From: JAJEAD01 sp964420925
GTDB taxonomy: Bacteria; Pseudomonadota; Gammaproteobacteria; HK1
Assembly (NCBI GenBank): GCA_964420925.1
Contig: CAYQVB010000043.1
Coordinates: forward strand, 35,259 to 99,258
Direction: 5' to 3'
DNA length: 64,000 nucleotides
Numbering within the stretch: position 1 is the stretch's first letter; every line of letters begins with the position of its first letter. The notes under the pieces were generated by a model. It saw only the letters and a program-made list of their open reading frames with translations. It was not told where the DNA came from and made no database searches. Shown piece after piece: positions 1 through 8,042 of the stretch. A program made the translations under genes and the position numbers.

Positions 1-150
1 AGGTTTCCGCTTCGCAGGTATGTACGGTCGCGTCAGTACGACCACGTCGAAGGACAACTCGATGCCGGCCGCTTCAACCGCGGCGCGAAGAGCCGCTCGC
101 TCCGCTTCGTAACCGCACCCATCGACGCTTCTTCCTGGCTGAGTTCATGA
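1..150 (+). CDS. C-terminal end of an unidentified ORF (partial)
   Basis: Frame 1 is open from the window edge to a TGA at 148-150 and gives 49 residues rich in Arg and Ser. I recognise no domain. The reading frame is the only argument that it is coding, and it ends where an AT-rich, clearly non-coding stretch begins. The start lies outside the window. It could equally be a chance open frame in GC-rich DNA. Confidence 0.25.
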   Translation, partial: RFPLRRYVRSRQYDHVEGQLDAGRFNRGAKSRSLRFVTAPIDASSWLSS

Positions 151-509
151 AAGTCTATCGTATGCATTTACAAAAAATATGTACATAACTGGTTTTCTAT
201 TTGTATAGAATTGGTACATAACTATGTAGAATTTTGGTATATTGGCGACACGGTGCTCGTCTTCGCCTCCCGGGCGAAGCGGGAACATTTCGCTTCGACG
301 GAGCGCGGGATGAATGACGCGCATCGATTTCGGATTCCACCACTCCGTCGACGGACCCGGGCTGCCGCAACCCGACGTCCGTCTTGCCCTGCTGCGTGGA
401 GGGTCCCCTTCGGGCGAAGCGAGCCCTGCCCCCAGTGAATCGCCTGGCAGCGCTGCGGCGCTCGTGGCTGCCGCGAACTGATCCTCCGAGCCGCCGAGCG
501 CCATGGCGC
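151..509. other. Intergenic stretch with AT-rich island
   Basis: No convincing gene lies between the partial ORF at the edge and the membrane protein gene on the minus strand. The segment about 150-245 is strikingly AT-rich for this genome and carries the 9-mer TACATAACT twice, about 30 bases apart (near 182 and 213). The rest (250-509) is GC-rich with no recognised motif. The AT-rich part could hold a promoter or regulator site, but no clear -35/-10 pair is visible. Confidence 0.4.
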
Positions 510-863
510 TCAGCTCGAGGGCGGGTTCAGCAGTCTGAACACGAAGGGCAACCAGGCGATCACCATGGCCACGAGAAGCATGATTTCGATCGCGATGATT
601 CGTCGGAAACGCGCGCGCGTCACCGAACTTCCGCCCGACATGAACACCATGCTCATGATCATGTCGAGCGGCAGCAGGAACACGAGCATCACGAATATCG
701 CCGGCGCGATGACCGTGGTCGCGAGACGCCATCCCGTGTAGACGGCCGGCCCCTCGCTGAAGGGGGATGCGATGCTCACCACCAGCACCAGGATGGCGAG
801 CATCAGGCGAAGCGGACCGAGCTCTCCCGCGATGCGGCAAAGGATGTGGCTGGCTCGTGTCAA
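510..863 (-). CDS. Small hypothetical inner-membrane protein
   Basis: This 117-residue protein has three strongly hydrophobic stretches, at about residues 18-38, 47-70 and 88-110, so it is probably an integral membrane protein with three helices. The loops are short and the second helix is rich in methionine. I do not recognise a family or function. The longest frame uses a TTG start at 863. An ATG at codon 21 (position 803) would shorten the N-terminal arm and enter directly at the first helix. It lies 25 bases upstream of the flavodoxin-like gene in map order but is transcribed downstream of it, so the two may be co-transcribed. Confidence 0.55.
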   Translation of the reverse strand: MTRASHILCRIAGELGPLRLMLAILVLVVSIASPFSEGPAVYTGWRLATTVIAPAIFVMLVFLLPLDMIMSMVFMSGGSSVTRARFRRIIAIEIMLLVAMVIAWLPFVFRLLNPPSS

Positions 864-888
864 GGTCGGAACCTTCCGGCGATGCCGG

Positions 889-1350
889 TCAGTAGACCCC
901 GAGCTCGAGCCCGGCCGCGAGGGCCGCGCCCAGGTCCTCGCACCGTGCGAGCACCGCCTCGTCCGGCGCTCCCTTGCGTACGATCGCCTCCTGCACCTCG
1001 CGCAGCGGGTAGCCGCGCGCGATGCGACGGATGGCCGACAGCGCGCCGCTGCCGTCGTTGCCGGCGCAGACGAACACCGCGTAGGGAAGGCTCTCCACCT
1101 TCCCCTGGCAGGGGTAGAAGGTGCGGTCGAGAAAGTCCTTCATCGCTCCCGACATGTAACCGAAGTTCTCGGGCGTTCCGAGCAGGAGCGCATCGGCCCA
1201 GAGCAGGTCCCGTGGCCCCGCCATCGCCGCGCTCAGCATGCGGGTTTCGACCCCCTCGATGTCGGGAGAACGCGCCCCCCGGTGCACCGCATCGGCCATC
1301 GCGCGCGTGTTCCCCGACTGCGAGTGGTAGACGATGAGGAGATGCTTCAA
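889..1350 (-). CDS. Flavodoxin-like NAD(P)H:FMN oxidoreductase family protein
   Basis: A 153-residue protein with a single flavodoxin fold. It opens with the strand-loop signature LLIVYHSQSGNT at residues 4-15, the FMN phosphate-binding loop, followed by LLGTPENFGYMSG near residue 56, the second flavin-contacting loop. This family of short flavodoxin-like reductases carries electrons in the cytoplasm; the partner is unknown. I chose the TTG at 1350 because it sits immediately before the conserved first strand. An ATG at 1389 would add 13 residues. Neither has a strong ribosome binding site. The gene is divergent from the DUF2058 gene. Confidence 0.75.
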   Translation of the reverse strand: MKHLLIVYHSQSGNTRAMADAVHRGARSPDIEGVETRMLSAAMAGPRDLLWADALLLGTPENFGYMSGAMKDFLDRTFYPCQGKVESLPYAVFVCAGNDGSGALSAIRRIARGYPLREVQEAIVRKGAPDEAVLARCEDLGAALAAGLELGVY

Positions 1351-1471
1351 CGCTGCAAAGGCGATACGTATCCAGATGACCGGGAGCATGGTATCAGCAC
1401 CGCCGAGTCTTGAACCGGAGACCCGCGGGCAATTTAGAATCGCGCGCGGAACCCCGAACGGTGAGGCGTCA

Positions 1472-2056
1472 GTGGCGAATTCGCTCCAGGATGCGCTGCG
1501 TGGAGCGGGCCTGGTAAAGCCCGAGGACAAGAAGCGCGAGCGTCGCAAGCGGCGTGGATCCCGCACGCCCGGGGCCCGCCGGAACGCGGGCGGACCGGAA
1601 CCTCGAAGCGAAGCCGCGGCGCCCTCCGAGACGGCCCCCGCCCTCTCTCCCGTGCAGGCAAGAGTGTTGCGGGCTCGCAGCCAGGCGATAGCGCGCGATC
1701 CCTGGCTGAGCGGCGTCCGGCAGGAGCAGGCGCTTCGGGAGCGCAAGGAGCAGGCCCTGCTCGAGAAGGCGCGAAACCGCCGTCTCGATGATCCTGAAGC
1801 GACGCGGCCGTTCCACTTCACCCGGGGACGCCGCATCAAGCGGGTCTTCGTCACCGAGGAGCAGCATCGGGCCCTGCTCGCCGGCGAGATCCTGATCGTG
1901 GGTCTGCCGGGAGAGCACCTGCTGTTGCCGCGGGCGGTAGCGGAGGAGATCGCGTCGCAGCGCCCCGACACATTCGTGCATCGCGTGAAGTCGGGCGAAG
2001 GAGCGGCCGAGGGCGAAGACCCCTCTCATGCGGTTCCCGACGATCTCGTGTGGTGA
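1472..2056 (+). CDS. DUF2058 (YaiL-type) nucleoprotein
   Basis: The N-terminus, VANSLQDALRGAGLVKPED, is the hallmark of the DUF2058/YaiL family of gammaproteobacteria, whose members begin M(A)NSLQDQLLKAGLV. It is followed by a highly basic KKRERRKRRG segment and a C-terminal half with hydrophobic beta-type stretches, about 194 residues in all, close to family size. YaiL is annotated as a polynucleotide-associated protein, and its biochemical role is not established. The start is a GTG at 1472, preceded by GGTGAGG. The open frame extends further upstream, but that part has no family similarity. Confidence 0.8.
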   Translation: MANSLQDALRGAGLVKPEDKKRERRKRRGSRTPGARRNAGGPEPRSEAAAPSETAPALSPVQARVLRARSQAIARDPWLSGVRQEQALRERKEQALLEKARNRRLDDPEATRPFHFTRGRRIKRVFVTEEQHRALLAGEILIVGLPGEHLLLPRAVAEEIASQRPDTFVHRVKSGEGAAEGEDPSHAVPDDLVW

Positions 2057-2295
2057 GTCGTCTGCGCTGCCGGGTGCCGGACCCGCGATTCGAAGGGCTC
2101 CCTCGCCGGATCCCGATGCCGGAAGGCGGACTCGGACCGAACGAAATGTCCCGGGGGATTGGAGTACCATCGCCGCCCGTCCCGCGCTGGTTGCAACGCC
2201 TCCGTTGATGCGGGTCATCGCCTCGCACCATGCGGCGACGGACGAATCGTGAACAACCCCTCGGTTCCGGACCGGGCGGAGCAGGAGAAGGCCAG

Positions 2296-3183
2296 ATGAA
2301 TTCGAATTCCACTTCACTTGATGTCGCCTTCATCGGACTGGGCGTCATGGGCTACCACATGGCCGGCCATCTGGCGTCGGCAGGGCATCGGGTGACGGTG
2401 TACAACCGTACCCGGGAAAAGGCGGAGCGCTGGCTCGGCGAATTCTCGGGACAAATGGCGGACACCCCGGCGGACGCCGCGGCGAAGGCGGAAGCGGTGT
2501 TCGCCTGCGTCGGCAACGATGACGACGTGCGCGCGATCACCACCGGAGACGAAGGCGCCTTTCACGGCATGCGGGGCGACGCGGTGTTCGTCGATCACAC
2601 CACGGCGTCCGCGGAGCTCGCGCGCGAGCTGGATGGTGTCGCGCGCGAACGGGGCCTGCATTTCCTCGATGCGCCGGTGTCCGGCGGGGAGGCCGGCGCC
2701 GTCAACGGGGTGCTGACGGTGATGGTGGGGGGAGAGGCGGCCGACTTCGACCGGGTGAAGGACGCCATCGACGCGTACGCGCGGGCGGTGACCCTCATGG
2801 GGCCGGCGGGCTCCGGCCAGCTCACCAAGATGGTCAATCAGATCTGCATCGCCGGACTGGTGCAGGCGCTGGCCGAGGGCCTGAGCTTCGCGCAGCGGGT
2901 CGGCCTTGACGGCAAGCAGGTGGTCGACGTGATCTCCAAGGGCGCTGCGCAGTCCTGGCAGATGGAGAACCGCGGGGCAACGATGCTCGACGACGAGTTC
3001 GAGTTCGGCTTCGCGGTGGAGTGGATGCGAAAGGACCTTGCGATCTGCATGGCGGAAGCACGTCGGGCGGGTGCCCGGCTTCCGGTCGCGGCGTTGGTTG
3101 ACCAGTTCTATGCCGAGGTGCAGGCATCGGGCGGATCGCGCTGGGATACGTCGAGCCTGATGCGCTTGTTGACCCGGCCCTGA
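2296..3183 (+). CDS. NAD-binding beta-hydroxyacid dehydrogenase (3-hydroxyisobutyrate / tartronate semialdehyde type)
   Basis: This 295-residue protein has an N-terminal Rossmann domain with GLGVMG at residues 15-20, the substrate-site motif DAPVSGGEAGA in the middle, and the catalytic-lysine segment GSGQLTKMVNQ near residue 180. Together these define the beta-hydroxyacid dehydrogenase family, which oxidises small 3-hydroxyacids with NAD(P). The substrate cannot be read from the sequence. The ATG at 2296 has a good GGAGAAGG ribosome binding site. It is one of three paralogues in this window, the others being at 54.5 and 58.7 kb. It stands alone, convergent with dsbA. Confidence 0.88.
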   Translation: MNSNSTSLDVAFIGLGVMGYHMAGHLASAGHRVTVYNRTREKAERWLGEFSGQMADTPADAAAKAEAVFACVGNDDDVRAITTGDEGAFHGMRGDAVFVDHTTASAELARELDGVARERGLHFLDAPVSGGEAGAVNGVLTVMVGGEAADFDRVKDAIDAYARAVTLMGPAGSGQLTKMVNQICIAGLVQALAEGLSFAQRVGLDGKQVVDVISKGAAQSWQMENRGATMLDDEFEFGFAVEWMRKDLAICMAEARRAGARLPVAALVDQFYAEVQASGGSRWDTSSLMRLLTRP

Positions 3184-3214
3184 GCCGGCTCCGCCCGCTT
3201 TCCCTGGGGCGCCC

Positions 3215-3231
3215 CCGGAGACGGTCTCCGG
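3215..3231. terminator. Short palindrome between convergent genes, possible bidirectional terminator
   Basis: A 17-base palindrome with 8-base arms (CCGGAGAC / GTCTCCGG) around one central base lies between the convergent dehydrogenase and dsbA genes. No T-run follows on either side, so it would be a weak or Rho-assisted terminator at best. Confidence 0.3.
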
Positions 3232-3369
3232 AATCCGACTCGCCTGACTTCGTTCCAGACGCGCCGGTCCCCACACTTCGTTTCACAGCTATCGGAGCCC
3301 GGCAGACTCCGAACGAGAGGCCTCTGGCCGCGGCGCCCGTCGACAGCCGCCGCGGCAGCTCGCGCGGTT

Positions 3370-4011
3370 CTACGAAGCGTGCTCTCTCTCCGCGAGCGCC
3401 AGGATCACCTTGATGACGTTGCCGTGGCTTCCCGCAACGTTGCCGGAGGTCCGGAACTTTCCGTTGACGATCACGGTGGGCGTCGCCCTCACGCCGTAGT
3501 TGCGCTGCATCGCGACCGACTTCCTCACCAGCGACTCCACCGCAAAGGAATCGTAGACGTCGCCGAACTCTCCGGCGCTCACGCCGTGCTCTTCGAAAAA
3601 GGCCGCGAGCGCGTCGCGGGTGGAGAGGGACCGCCCCTGCACGTGGATCGCCTGGTACATTGCCGGGTAGATTCGGTCCTCGACACCGAGCAGGTGGGCG
3701 GTGTAGTAGGCGCGGGCGTGCGGGATCCAACTCTCGCGGAACACTGCCGGCATGCGGCGAATTCGCAGGTAGTCGGGTGCGGCCTCTTTCAGACCTTCCA
3801 TGTGGGGCAGGAACCTGAAGCAGGCGGGGCAGCCGAACCAGAACACGTCGACGACCTCCACCGTGCCCGGCTCGGTCTCCGTGGGCTGCGCGGGCTGCAC
3901 CAGCGCGTACTTGCCCTCGACATCGAATTCGGAATGGGAATCGGCTCCGGCAAGGCCCGGGAGCGCAAGGAGCAGGGCGAAGAAGAGTGGAGAGAGGAAC
4001 GCGTATCTCAT
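3370..4011 (-). CDS. dsbA: Thiol:disulfide interchange protein DsbA
   Basis: A 213-residue periplasmic oxidoreductase with a cleavable signal peptide at about residues 1-23 (hydrophobic core, then AGA). The thioredoxin-fold active site FWFGCPACFRF places the redox cysteines at 61 and 64, and the cis-proline loop RATPTV (Pro178) is present. The active-site dipeptide is Pro-Ala rather than the Pro-His of E. coli DsbA, which normally lowers the oxidising power. It introduces disulfides into exported proteins, with DsbB as re-oxidant. I chose the ATG at 4011, since a TTG five codons upstream would only lengthen the signal peptide. The dsbA / cytochrome c4 / engB neighbourhood is typical of gammaproteobacteria. 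Confidence 0.93.
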   Translation of the reverse strand: MRYAFLSPLFFALLLALPGLAGADSHSEFDVEGKYALVQPAQPTETEPGTVEVVDVFWFGCPACFRFLPHMEGLKEAAPDYLRIRRMPAVFRESWIPHARAYYTAHLLGVEDRIYPAMYQAIHVQGRSLSTRDALAAFFEEHGVSAGEFGDVYDSFAVESLVRKSVAMQRNYGVRATPTVIVNGKFRTSGNVAGSHGNVIKVILALAEREHAS

Positions 4012-4231
4012 GGGCACTTCGGACAAGACGGCTTGGGTAAGGGTAGAAGGCCTGCTTTTCCATGCAGATCGAAGGCAGGGCCTTCCGGGAGCGGAGATTC
4101 TAACGCCTATCCAATCGTCATTGTCAGGACGGGTCTCGCGGGACGGGGAGGGTTCGTTGTTGCTGCGGGCCTCGAGGCCGGTAGATCATTCCGGTATGCG
4201 ACCCGATGCATCCGGGTAGCCGGATACAGCG

Positions 4232-5860
4232 ATGAACGAATCTTCGAAGACGCCTCCATTCCGCATGGACGACTACGAGCGTGCGGTAGCGCGGCACCGT
4301 CTCGAGACGCCTCCCACGTTCAACTTCGGCGCGGAGGTTGTCGACGCGTGGGCGCGGGATCCGTCGAGACTCGCCCTCATCTGGTGCGACGCACGAGGCA
4401 ACGAACGCCGGCTGACCTTCGATGACGTGGCGCGCGCGAGCAACCGGGTCGCAAACCGCCTCGCGGCGCGCGGGGTGAGCAAGGGCGAGCGGGTCATCGT
4501 GATGCTGCCCCGGGTTCCCGAGTGGCAGATCGCGCTCACCGCCTGTCTCAAGGTCGGAGCCATCCCGATTCCCTGCATCACCATGCTCACCGAGCGCGAC
4601 GTTGCGTATCGGATCGATCACTCGGGCGCGACGGCTGCGATCACCACGAGCGCGGAGACGGGAAAGTTCGGCGATGCCGCCGCATTCAAGGCGCAGCTCG
4701 CGCTGGGACCGCCGCGTGCCGGATGGGACGCCTGGCAGAGCACCGATGCCGAGAGCGACGTGTTCACCGCCGCCGAAGTCGCGGCCGAGGACCCCGCGAT
4801 CATGTACTACACGTCGGGCTCGACCGGCGCGCCGAAAGGCGTGCTGCATGGCGCGCGGGCCCTGCACGCGTGGCGGGTGTCGGCCCGGTACTGGCTCACG
4901 CTGCGCGCCGAGGACACCATGTGGTGCACCGCCGATACCGGCTGGTCGAAAGCGGGAACGAGCATCTACTTCGGGCCGTGGAGCCAGGGTTCGACCGTGC
5001 TCTTCCATGATGGTCCCTTCAACGCGCGTCGCCGTTTCGAACTCTTGGAGCGCTACCGGGTCAGCGTGTTCTGCGCCGCCGCCACCGAGCTGCGCCGGCT
5101 CGTGCTCGAAGACCCCTCCGACCTCGACCTGTCCGCGCTCCGACTCGCGGTCTCCGCGGGCGAGTCCGTCAACCCGGAGATCATCGATGCGTGGAAGGGT
5201 CTGACGGGAGTCGATGTGCTGGACGGCTACGGGCAGACCGAGACCCTGATGACCGTGCTCAACTACCCCGGGATGCCCGTCAAGCCGGGCTCGATGGGGC
5301 GCCCGCTCCCGGGAATCGATGCCGCGGTGCTCGACCGCAACGATCGCCTCCACACCCGAAACGCCCGCGGCCGGCTCGTCATCCGGGCGCCCAATCCCCA
5401 GCTCATGCTCGGCTACTGGAAGGATCCGGAACGCAGCGAGGCGCAGTACGCGGATATCGACGGCGAACGGTGGTTCGTCACCGGCGACAGCGTGGACGCC
5501 GATGCGGACGGCTACCTCTTTTACTTTGGCCGCGACGACGATGTCATCGGCTCGTCCGGCTACCGCATCGGACCCCAGGAGGTGGAAAACGCGCTCATTG
5601 AGCATCCCGCGGTGCAGGAGTCGGCGGTCGTCGGGCTGCCGGATCCCGAACGGGGGCAGGTGGTGACTGCATTCGTCATTCTTGCGCCGGGCTTCGAGGC
5701 GGGCGACACGCTCACCGCCGAGCTGCAGGAGCATGTCAAGCGCATCACCGCCCCCTACAAGTACCCGCGGCGCGTGGAGTTCGTCGATGCGTTGCCGAAG
5801 ACGGTGAGCGGGAAGATCCAGCGTGGCGTCCTGCGCCGGCTCCACGCCGAGTCCTCGTAG
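4232..5860 (+). CDS. AMP-forming acyl-CoA synthetase (medium-chain type)
   Basis: This 542-residue member of the ANL superfamily activates a carboxylic acid with ATP and loads it on CoA. The phosphate-binding motif YTSGSTGAPKG is at residues 193-203, the adenylate motif GYGQTE at 332-337, the hinge region near FVTGDSVDADADGY, and the C-terminal catalytic lysine in KTVSGKIQR at about residue 528. The overall pattern, with a CTADTGWSK segment, resembles acetyl- and medium-chain (ACSM-like) synthetases rather than long-chain FadD. The gene is flanked by unrelated genes on the opposite strand, so its substrate is not indicated by context. Confidence 0.88.
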   Translation: MNESSKTPPFRMDDYERAVARHRLETPPTFNFGAEVVDAWARDPSRLALIWCDARGNERRLTFDDVARASNRVANRLAARGVSKGERVIVMLPRVPEWQIALTACLKVGAIPIPCITMLTERDVAYRIDHSGATAAITTSAETGKFGDAAAFKAQLALGPPRAGWDAWQSTDAESDVFTAAEVAAEDPAIMYYTSGSTGAPKGVLHGARALHAWRVSARYWLTLRAEDTMWCTADTGWSKAGTSIYFGPWSQGSTVLFHDGPFNARRRFELLERYRVSVFCAAATELRRLVLEDPSDLDLSALRLAVSAGESVNPEIIDAWKGLTGVDVLDGYGQTETLMTVLNYPGMPVKPGSMGRPLPGIDAAVLDRNDRLHTRNARGRLVIRAPNPQLMLGYWKDPERSEAQYADIDGERWFVTGDSVDADADGYLFYFGRDDDVIGSSGYRIGPQEVENALIEHPAVQESAVVGLPDPERGQVVTAFVILAPGFEAGDTLTAELQEHVKRITAPYKYPRRVEFVDALPKTVSGKIQRGVLRRLHAESS

Positions 5861-5964
5861 CATCGGGTGCTGGCGTGGCCCCGGTCATCGAGGGCTGCGT
5901 CATGGGGTGGGGGAGATGCCGCGTGGGCGGAGCGTTGCGCCAGTCCGCGGTGTGCGGCTTCGGC

Positions 5965-6573
5965 TCAGTGCAGTCCCGCAATGTACTCCGCCACCGCCAG
6001 CATCTCGTCCCGGGTCATCCAGCGCGCAACGTCCCGCATCATGCCGTTGATGTCGTTGCTCCGCTCGCCGGAACGGAAGGCTTCGAGCTGGAGCACGACG
6101 TATGCCGCGTGCTGTCCGGCGAGCGAAGGGAATCCGGCCAGCGGGTCTCCGAGCCCTCGGGGACCATGGCAGCCGATGCAGGCGGCAACTCCGGTCTCCA
6201 GGTTTCCGCCCCGGTAAATCCGTTCCCCGAGCTCGACCCGCTCCGCGCTCGCGAATCCACCGGTTTGCGGCTGCATCGCGTAGTAGGCCGCAATGTCCTC
6301 CATGTCCTGCTCGCTCAGGTTGGCGATCATCGGCGCCATCATGGTGTCTCGGCGCTTCTCGCCCACCTGGAACTCCACGAGCTGCTTCTTGGTGTAGCCT
6401 GGATGCTGTCCGGCAAGCTTGGGCCACTGCGGATTGACACTGTTGCCGTCGGGGCCGTGGCAGGCGAGGCAGGTACCCGCCTTGGCTCGGCCCGCGGCGG
6501 GGTCACCCTCTGCATGTGCCAGGAGCGGCGAGCCAAGCAGAAACAAGGACAGGGAGAGCAGCAATAGGCGCAT
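5965..6573 (-). CDS. Di-haem cytochrome c4
   Basis: A 202-residue secreted protein with a signal peptide ending at about residue 21 (LAHA/EGD) and two c-type haem sites, CLACH at 35-39 and CIGCH at 132-136, in two homologous halves. Each half carries the WPKLAGQHPGY / FPSLAGQHAAY segment typical of the c4 family. Cytochrome c4 passes electrons in the periplasm to terminal oxidases such as the cbb3 type. Methionine ligands are available near the end of each half (for example the MMAPM and GMMRD segments). It is divergent from engB with about 90 bases between them, the same arrangement as in Pseudomonas relatives. Confidence 0.93.
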   Translation of the reverse strand: MRLLLLSLSLFLLGSPLLAHAEGDPAAGRAKAGTCLACHGPDGNSVNPQWPKLAGQHPGYTKKQLVEFQVGEKRRDTMMAPMIANLSEQDMEDIAAYYAMQPQTGGFASAERVELGERIYRGGNLETGVAACIGCHGPRGLGDPLAGFPSLAGQHAAYVVLQLEAFRSGERSNDINGMMRDVARWMTRDEMLAVAEYIAGLH

Positions 6574-6666
6574 TGAAGGGGGCCTGGGAGTCACGTGCCG
6601 GGGCGAACGGGCTGAGCGCCCCGAAGCGGGAGAGCTATATATCAGCATGGCCGCGAGAGGGTCAAA

Positions 6667-7332
6667 TTGAACACTGAAGCAGAAGGCACGCTTCTCCAAA
6701 GACGGAGTTCGTCCTCGCCTTGTGCCGCCTCGGAAACCCCCACCAAACGGCTGGCGCGGGCAACGTTCCTGCTGGGCGCCAGCCGTCCGGCCCACTTTCC
6801 CGACGACTCCGGGGCGGAAGTCGCGTTCGCCGGGCGCTCGAACGCCGGAAAGTCGAGCGCCATCAACGCGCTCACCGGGCGCCGGGCGCTCGCCAGGGTC
6901 AGCAGGACACCGGGACACACGCGACAGATCAATTTCTACGCAGTGGAGCCGAATCGCCGGCTCGTGGACCTGCCGGGCTACGGCTACGCCAAGGTGTCCC
7001 GGGCCGAAAAGCGGTCATGGAGCAGGCTCGTAGAGCGCTATTTCCACTCGCGCGAGTCGCTCGCGGGAGTCGTGCTGATCGCGGACGCCCGACGGGGGCT
7101 CACTGCGAGCGATCTTCTCCTGCTCGACGCAGCCAGAGCAGTGAGGGTCGCGGTGCACCTGGTGCTCACCAAGGCGGACAAGCTCAATCGCCGGGAATCC
7201 CGCGCCGCGCTCCTGCGCGCCCGCGCCGATCTGCAGGCGGACCACGCCGCCTCCGCGCAGCTCTTCTCCGCCACTCGCCGAATCGGGGTCGAACCGTTGG
7301 CGGAACGCGTCTGCGGGTGGCTTCCGTTCTGA
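6667..7332 (+). CDS. engB: Ribosome biogenesis GTPase EngB (YihA/YsxC)
   Basis: This 221-residue GTPase has all the expected motifs: G1 GRSNAGKS at 56-63, the switch-I TPGHT at 81-85, G3 DLPGYG at 101-106 and G4 TKAD at 168-171. The family acts late in 50S subunit assembly. The start is a TTG at 6667; no ATG is available upstream of the G1 motif, and the first 30 residues are a low-complexity extension, so the true start could be a few codons downstream. In many gammaproteobacteria engB lies close to the replication origin, which matters for the stretch that follows. Confidence 0.92.
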   Translation: MNTEAEGTLLQRRSSSSPCAASETPTKRLARATFLLGASRPAHFPDDSGAEVAFAGRSNAGKSSAINALTGRRALARVSRTPGHTRQINFYAVEPNRRLVDLPGYGYAKVSRAEKRSWSRLVERYFHSRESLAGVVLIADARRGLTASDLLLLDAARAVRVAVHLVLTKADKLNRRESRAALLRARADLQADHAASAQLFSATRRIGVEPLAERVCGWLPF

Positions 7333-7838
7333 GGGACGCATCGGGGGTCTCGACGGGTGGAGGGGAGGAAGATCGGGCTCGAGTCATGCACATCCCGGCG
7401 CCGCGCCGGGGCGTGGCGAGACCGCGGATGGGCCGGGAAGCACGAATAATCTATATAAATCACATAACCAATTGATTTAAAAAGAATACGAAAACATGGC
7501 GAAAAAATGACGGAACCAAGGGAACCCGTGATCCGACGCGGGCTTGCGTCCGATTGCGGCAAGTCATCCACAGACTTATCCACAGATATTGTGGAAAAAC
7601 GCGTGCCCCTGTAATCCTCGATAGTTATGGTGATGTCGTTAAATGACACATGAGGAACGACCTCTAAGTGACATGTATACGAGACCGCGGCCTACAGCAT
7701 GGAAGCCTCATGTCCGACTGAAGCCGGGCACGATGCCCCGAGCCTTCGGGGAATGTTCGGTAGCGCGTGGGGGCGGCCTGCGCTAACATCGCGCGCCCCG
7801 TCTCCCGGAAGGCGCGCAACCGCCCCGCAGGCCCGTCG
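7333..7838. other. Intergenic region with AT-rich block and DnaA-box-like cluster (candidate replication origin)
   Basis: No gene is seen in these 506 bases. Positions 7443-7505 are very AT-rich for this genome. About 60 bases further on, three DnaA-box-like 9-mers lie within 35 bases: TCATCCACA (7564-7572), the perfect consensus box TTATCCACA (7576-7584), and TGTGGAAAA (7590-7598), which is TTTTCCACA on the other strand. An AT-rich block beside clustered boxes is the architecture of a bacterial origin. Box number is small and dnaA itself is not in the window, so this is a candidate only. The remaining sequence up to rpmE presumably carries the rpmE promoter. Confidence 0.42.
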
Positions 7839-8042
7839 ATGAAATCCGATGTCCATCCCAGGTACCACGAAATTTCGGTGACCTGTAGCTGCGGCAACCA
7901 GTTCAAGACCCGGTCCACTCTCTCCGGCGATCTGCACCTCGACGTGTGTTCCGTCTGCCATCCCTTCTACACCGGCCAGCAGAAGATGGTGGACACCGCC
8001 GGGCGCGTCGACAAGTTTCGGCGCAAGTACGGCCTCGCCTAG
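7839..8042 (+). CDS. rpmE: 50S ribosomal protein L31 (zinc-binding type)
   Basis: A 67-residue protein with the L31 signature: four cysteines in the order C16, C18, C37 and C40 for zinc, followed by HPFYTGQQK and the terminal DKFRRKYGL block. The full cysteine set marks it as the zinc-containing paralogue (RpmE) rather than the zinc-free YkgM type used under zinc limitation. The ATG at 7839 gives exactly the family length. Its stop overlaps the stop of the convergent ubiD gene by four bases. Confidence 0.95.
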   Translation: MKSDVHPRYHEISVTCSCGNQFKTRSTLSGDLHLDVCSVCHPFYTGQQKMVDTAGRVDKFRRKYGLA

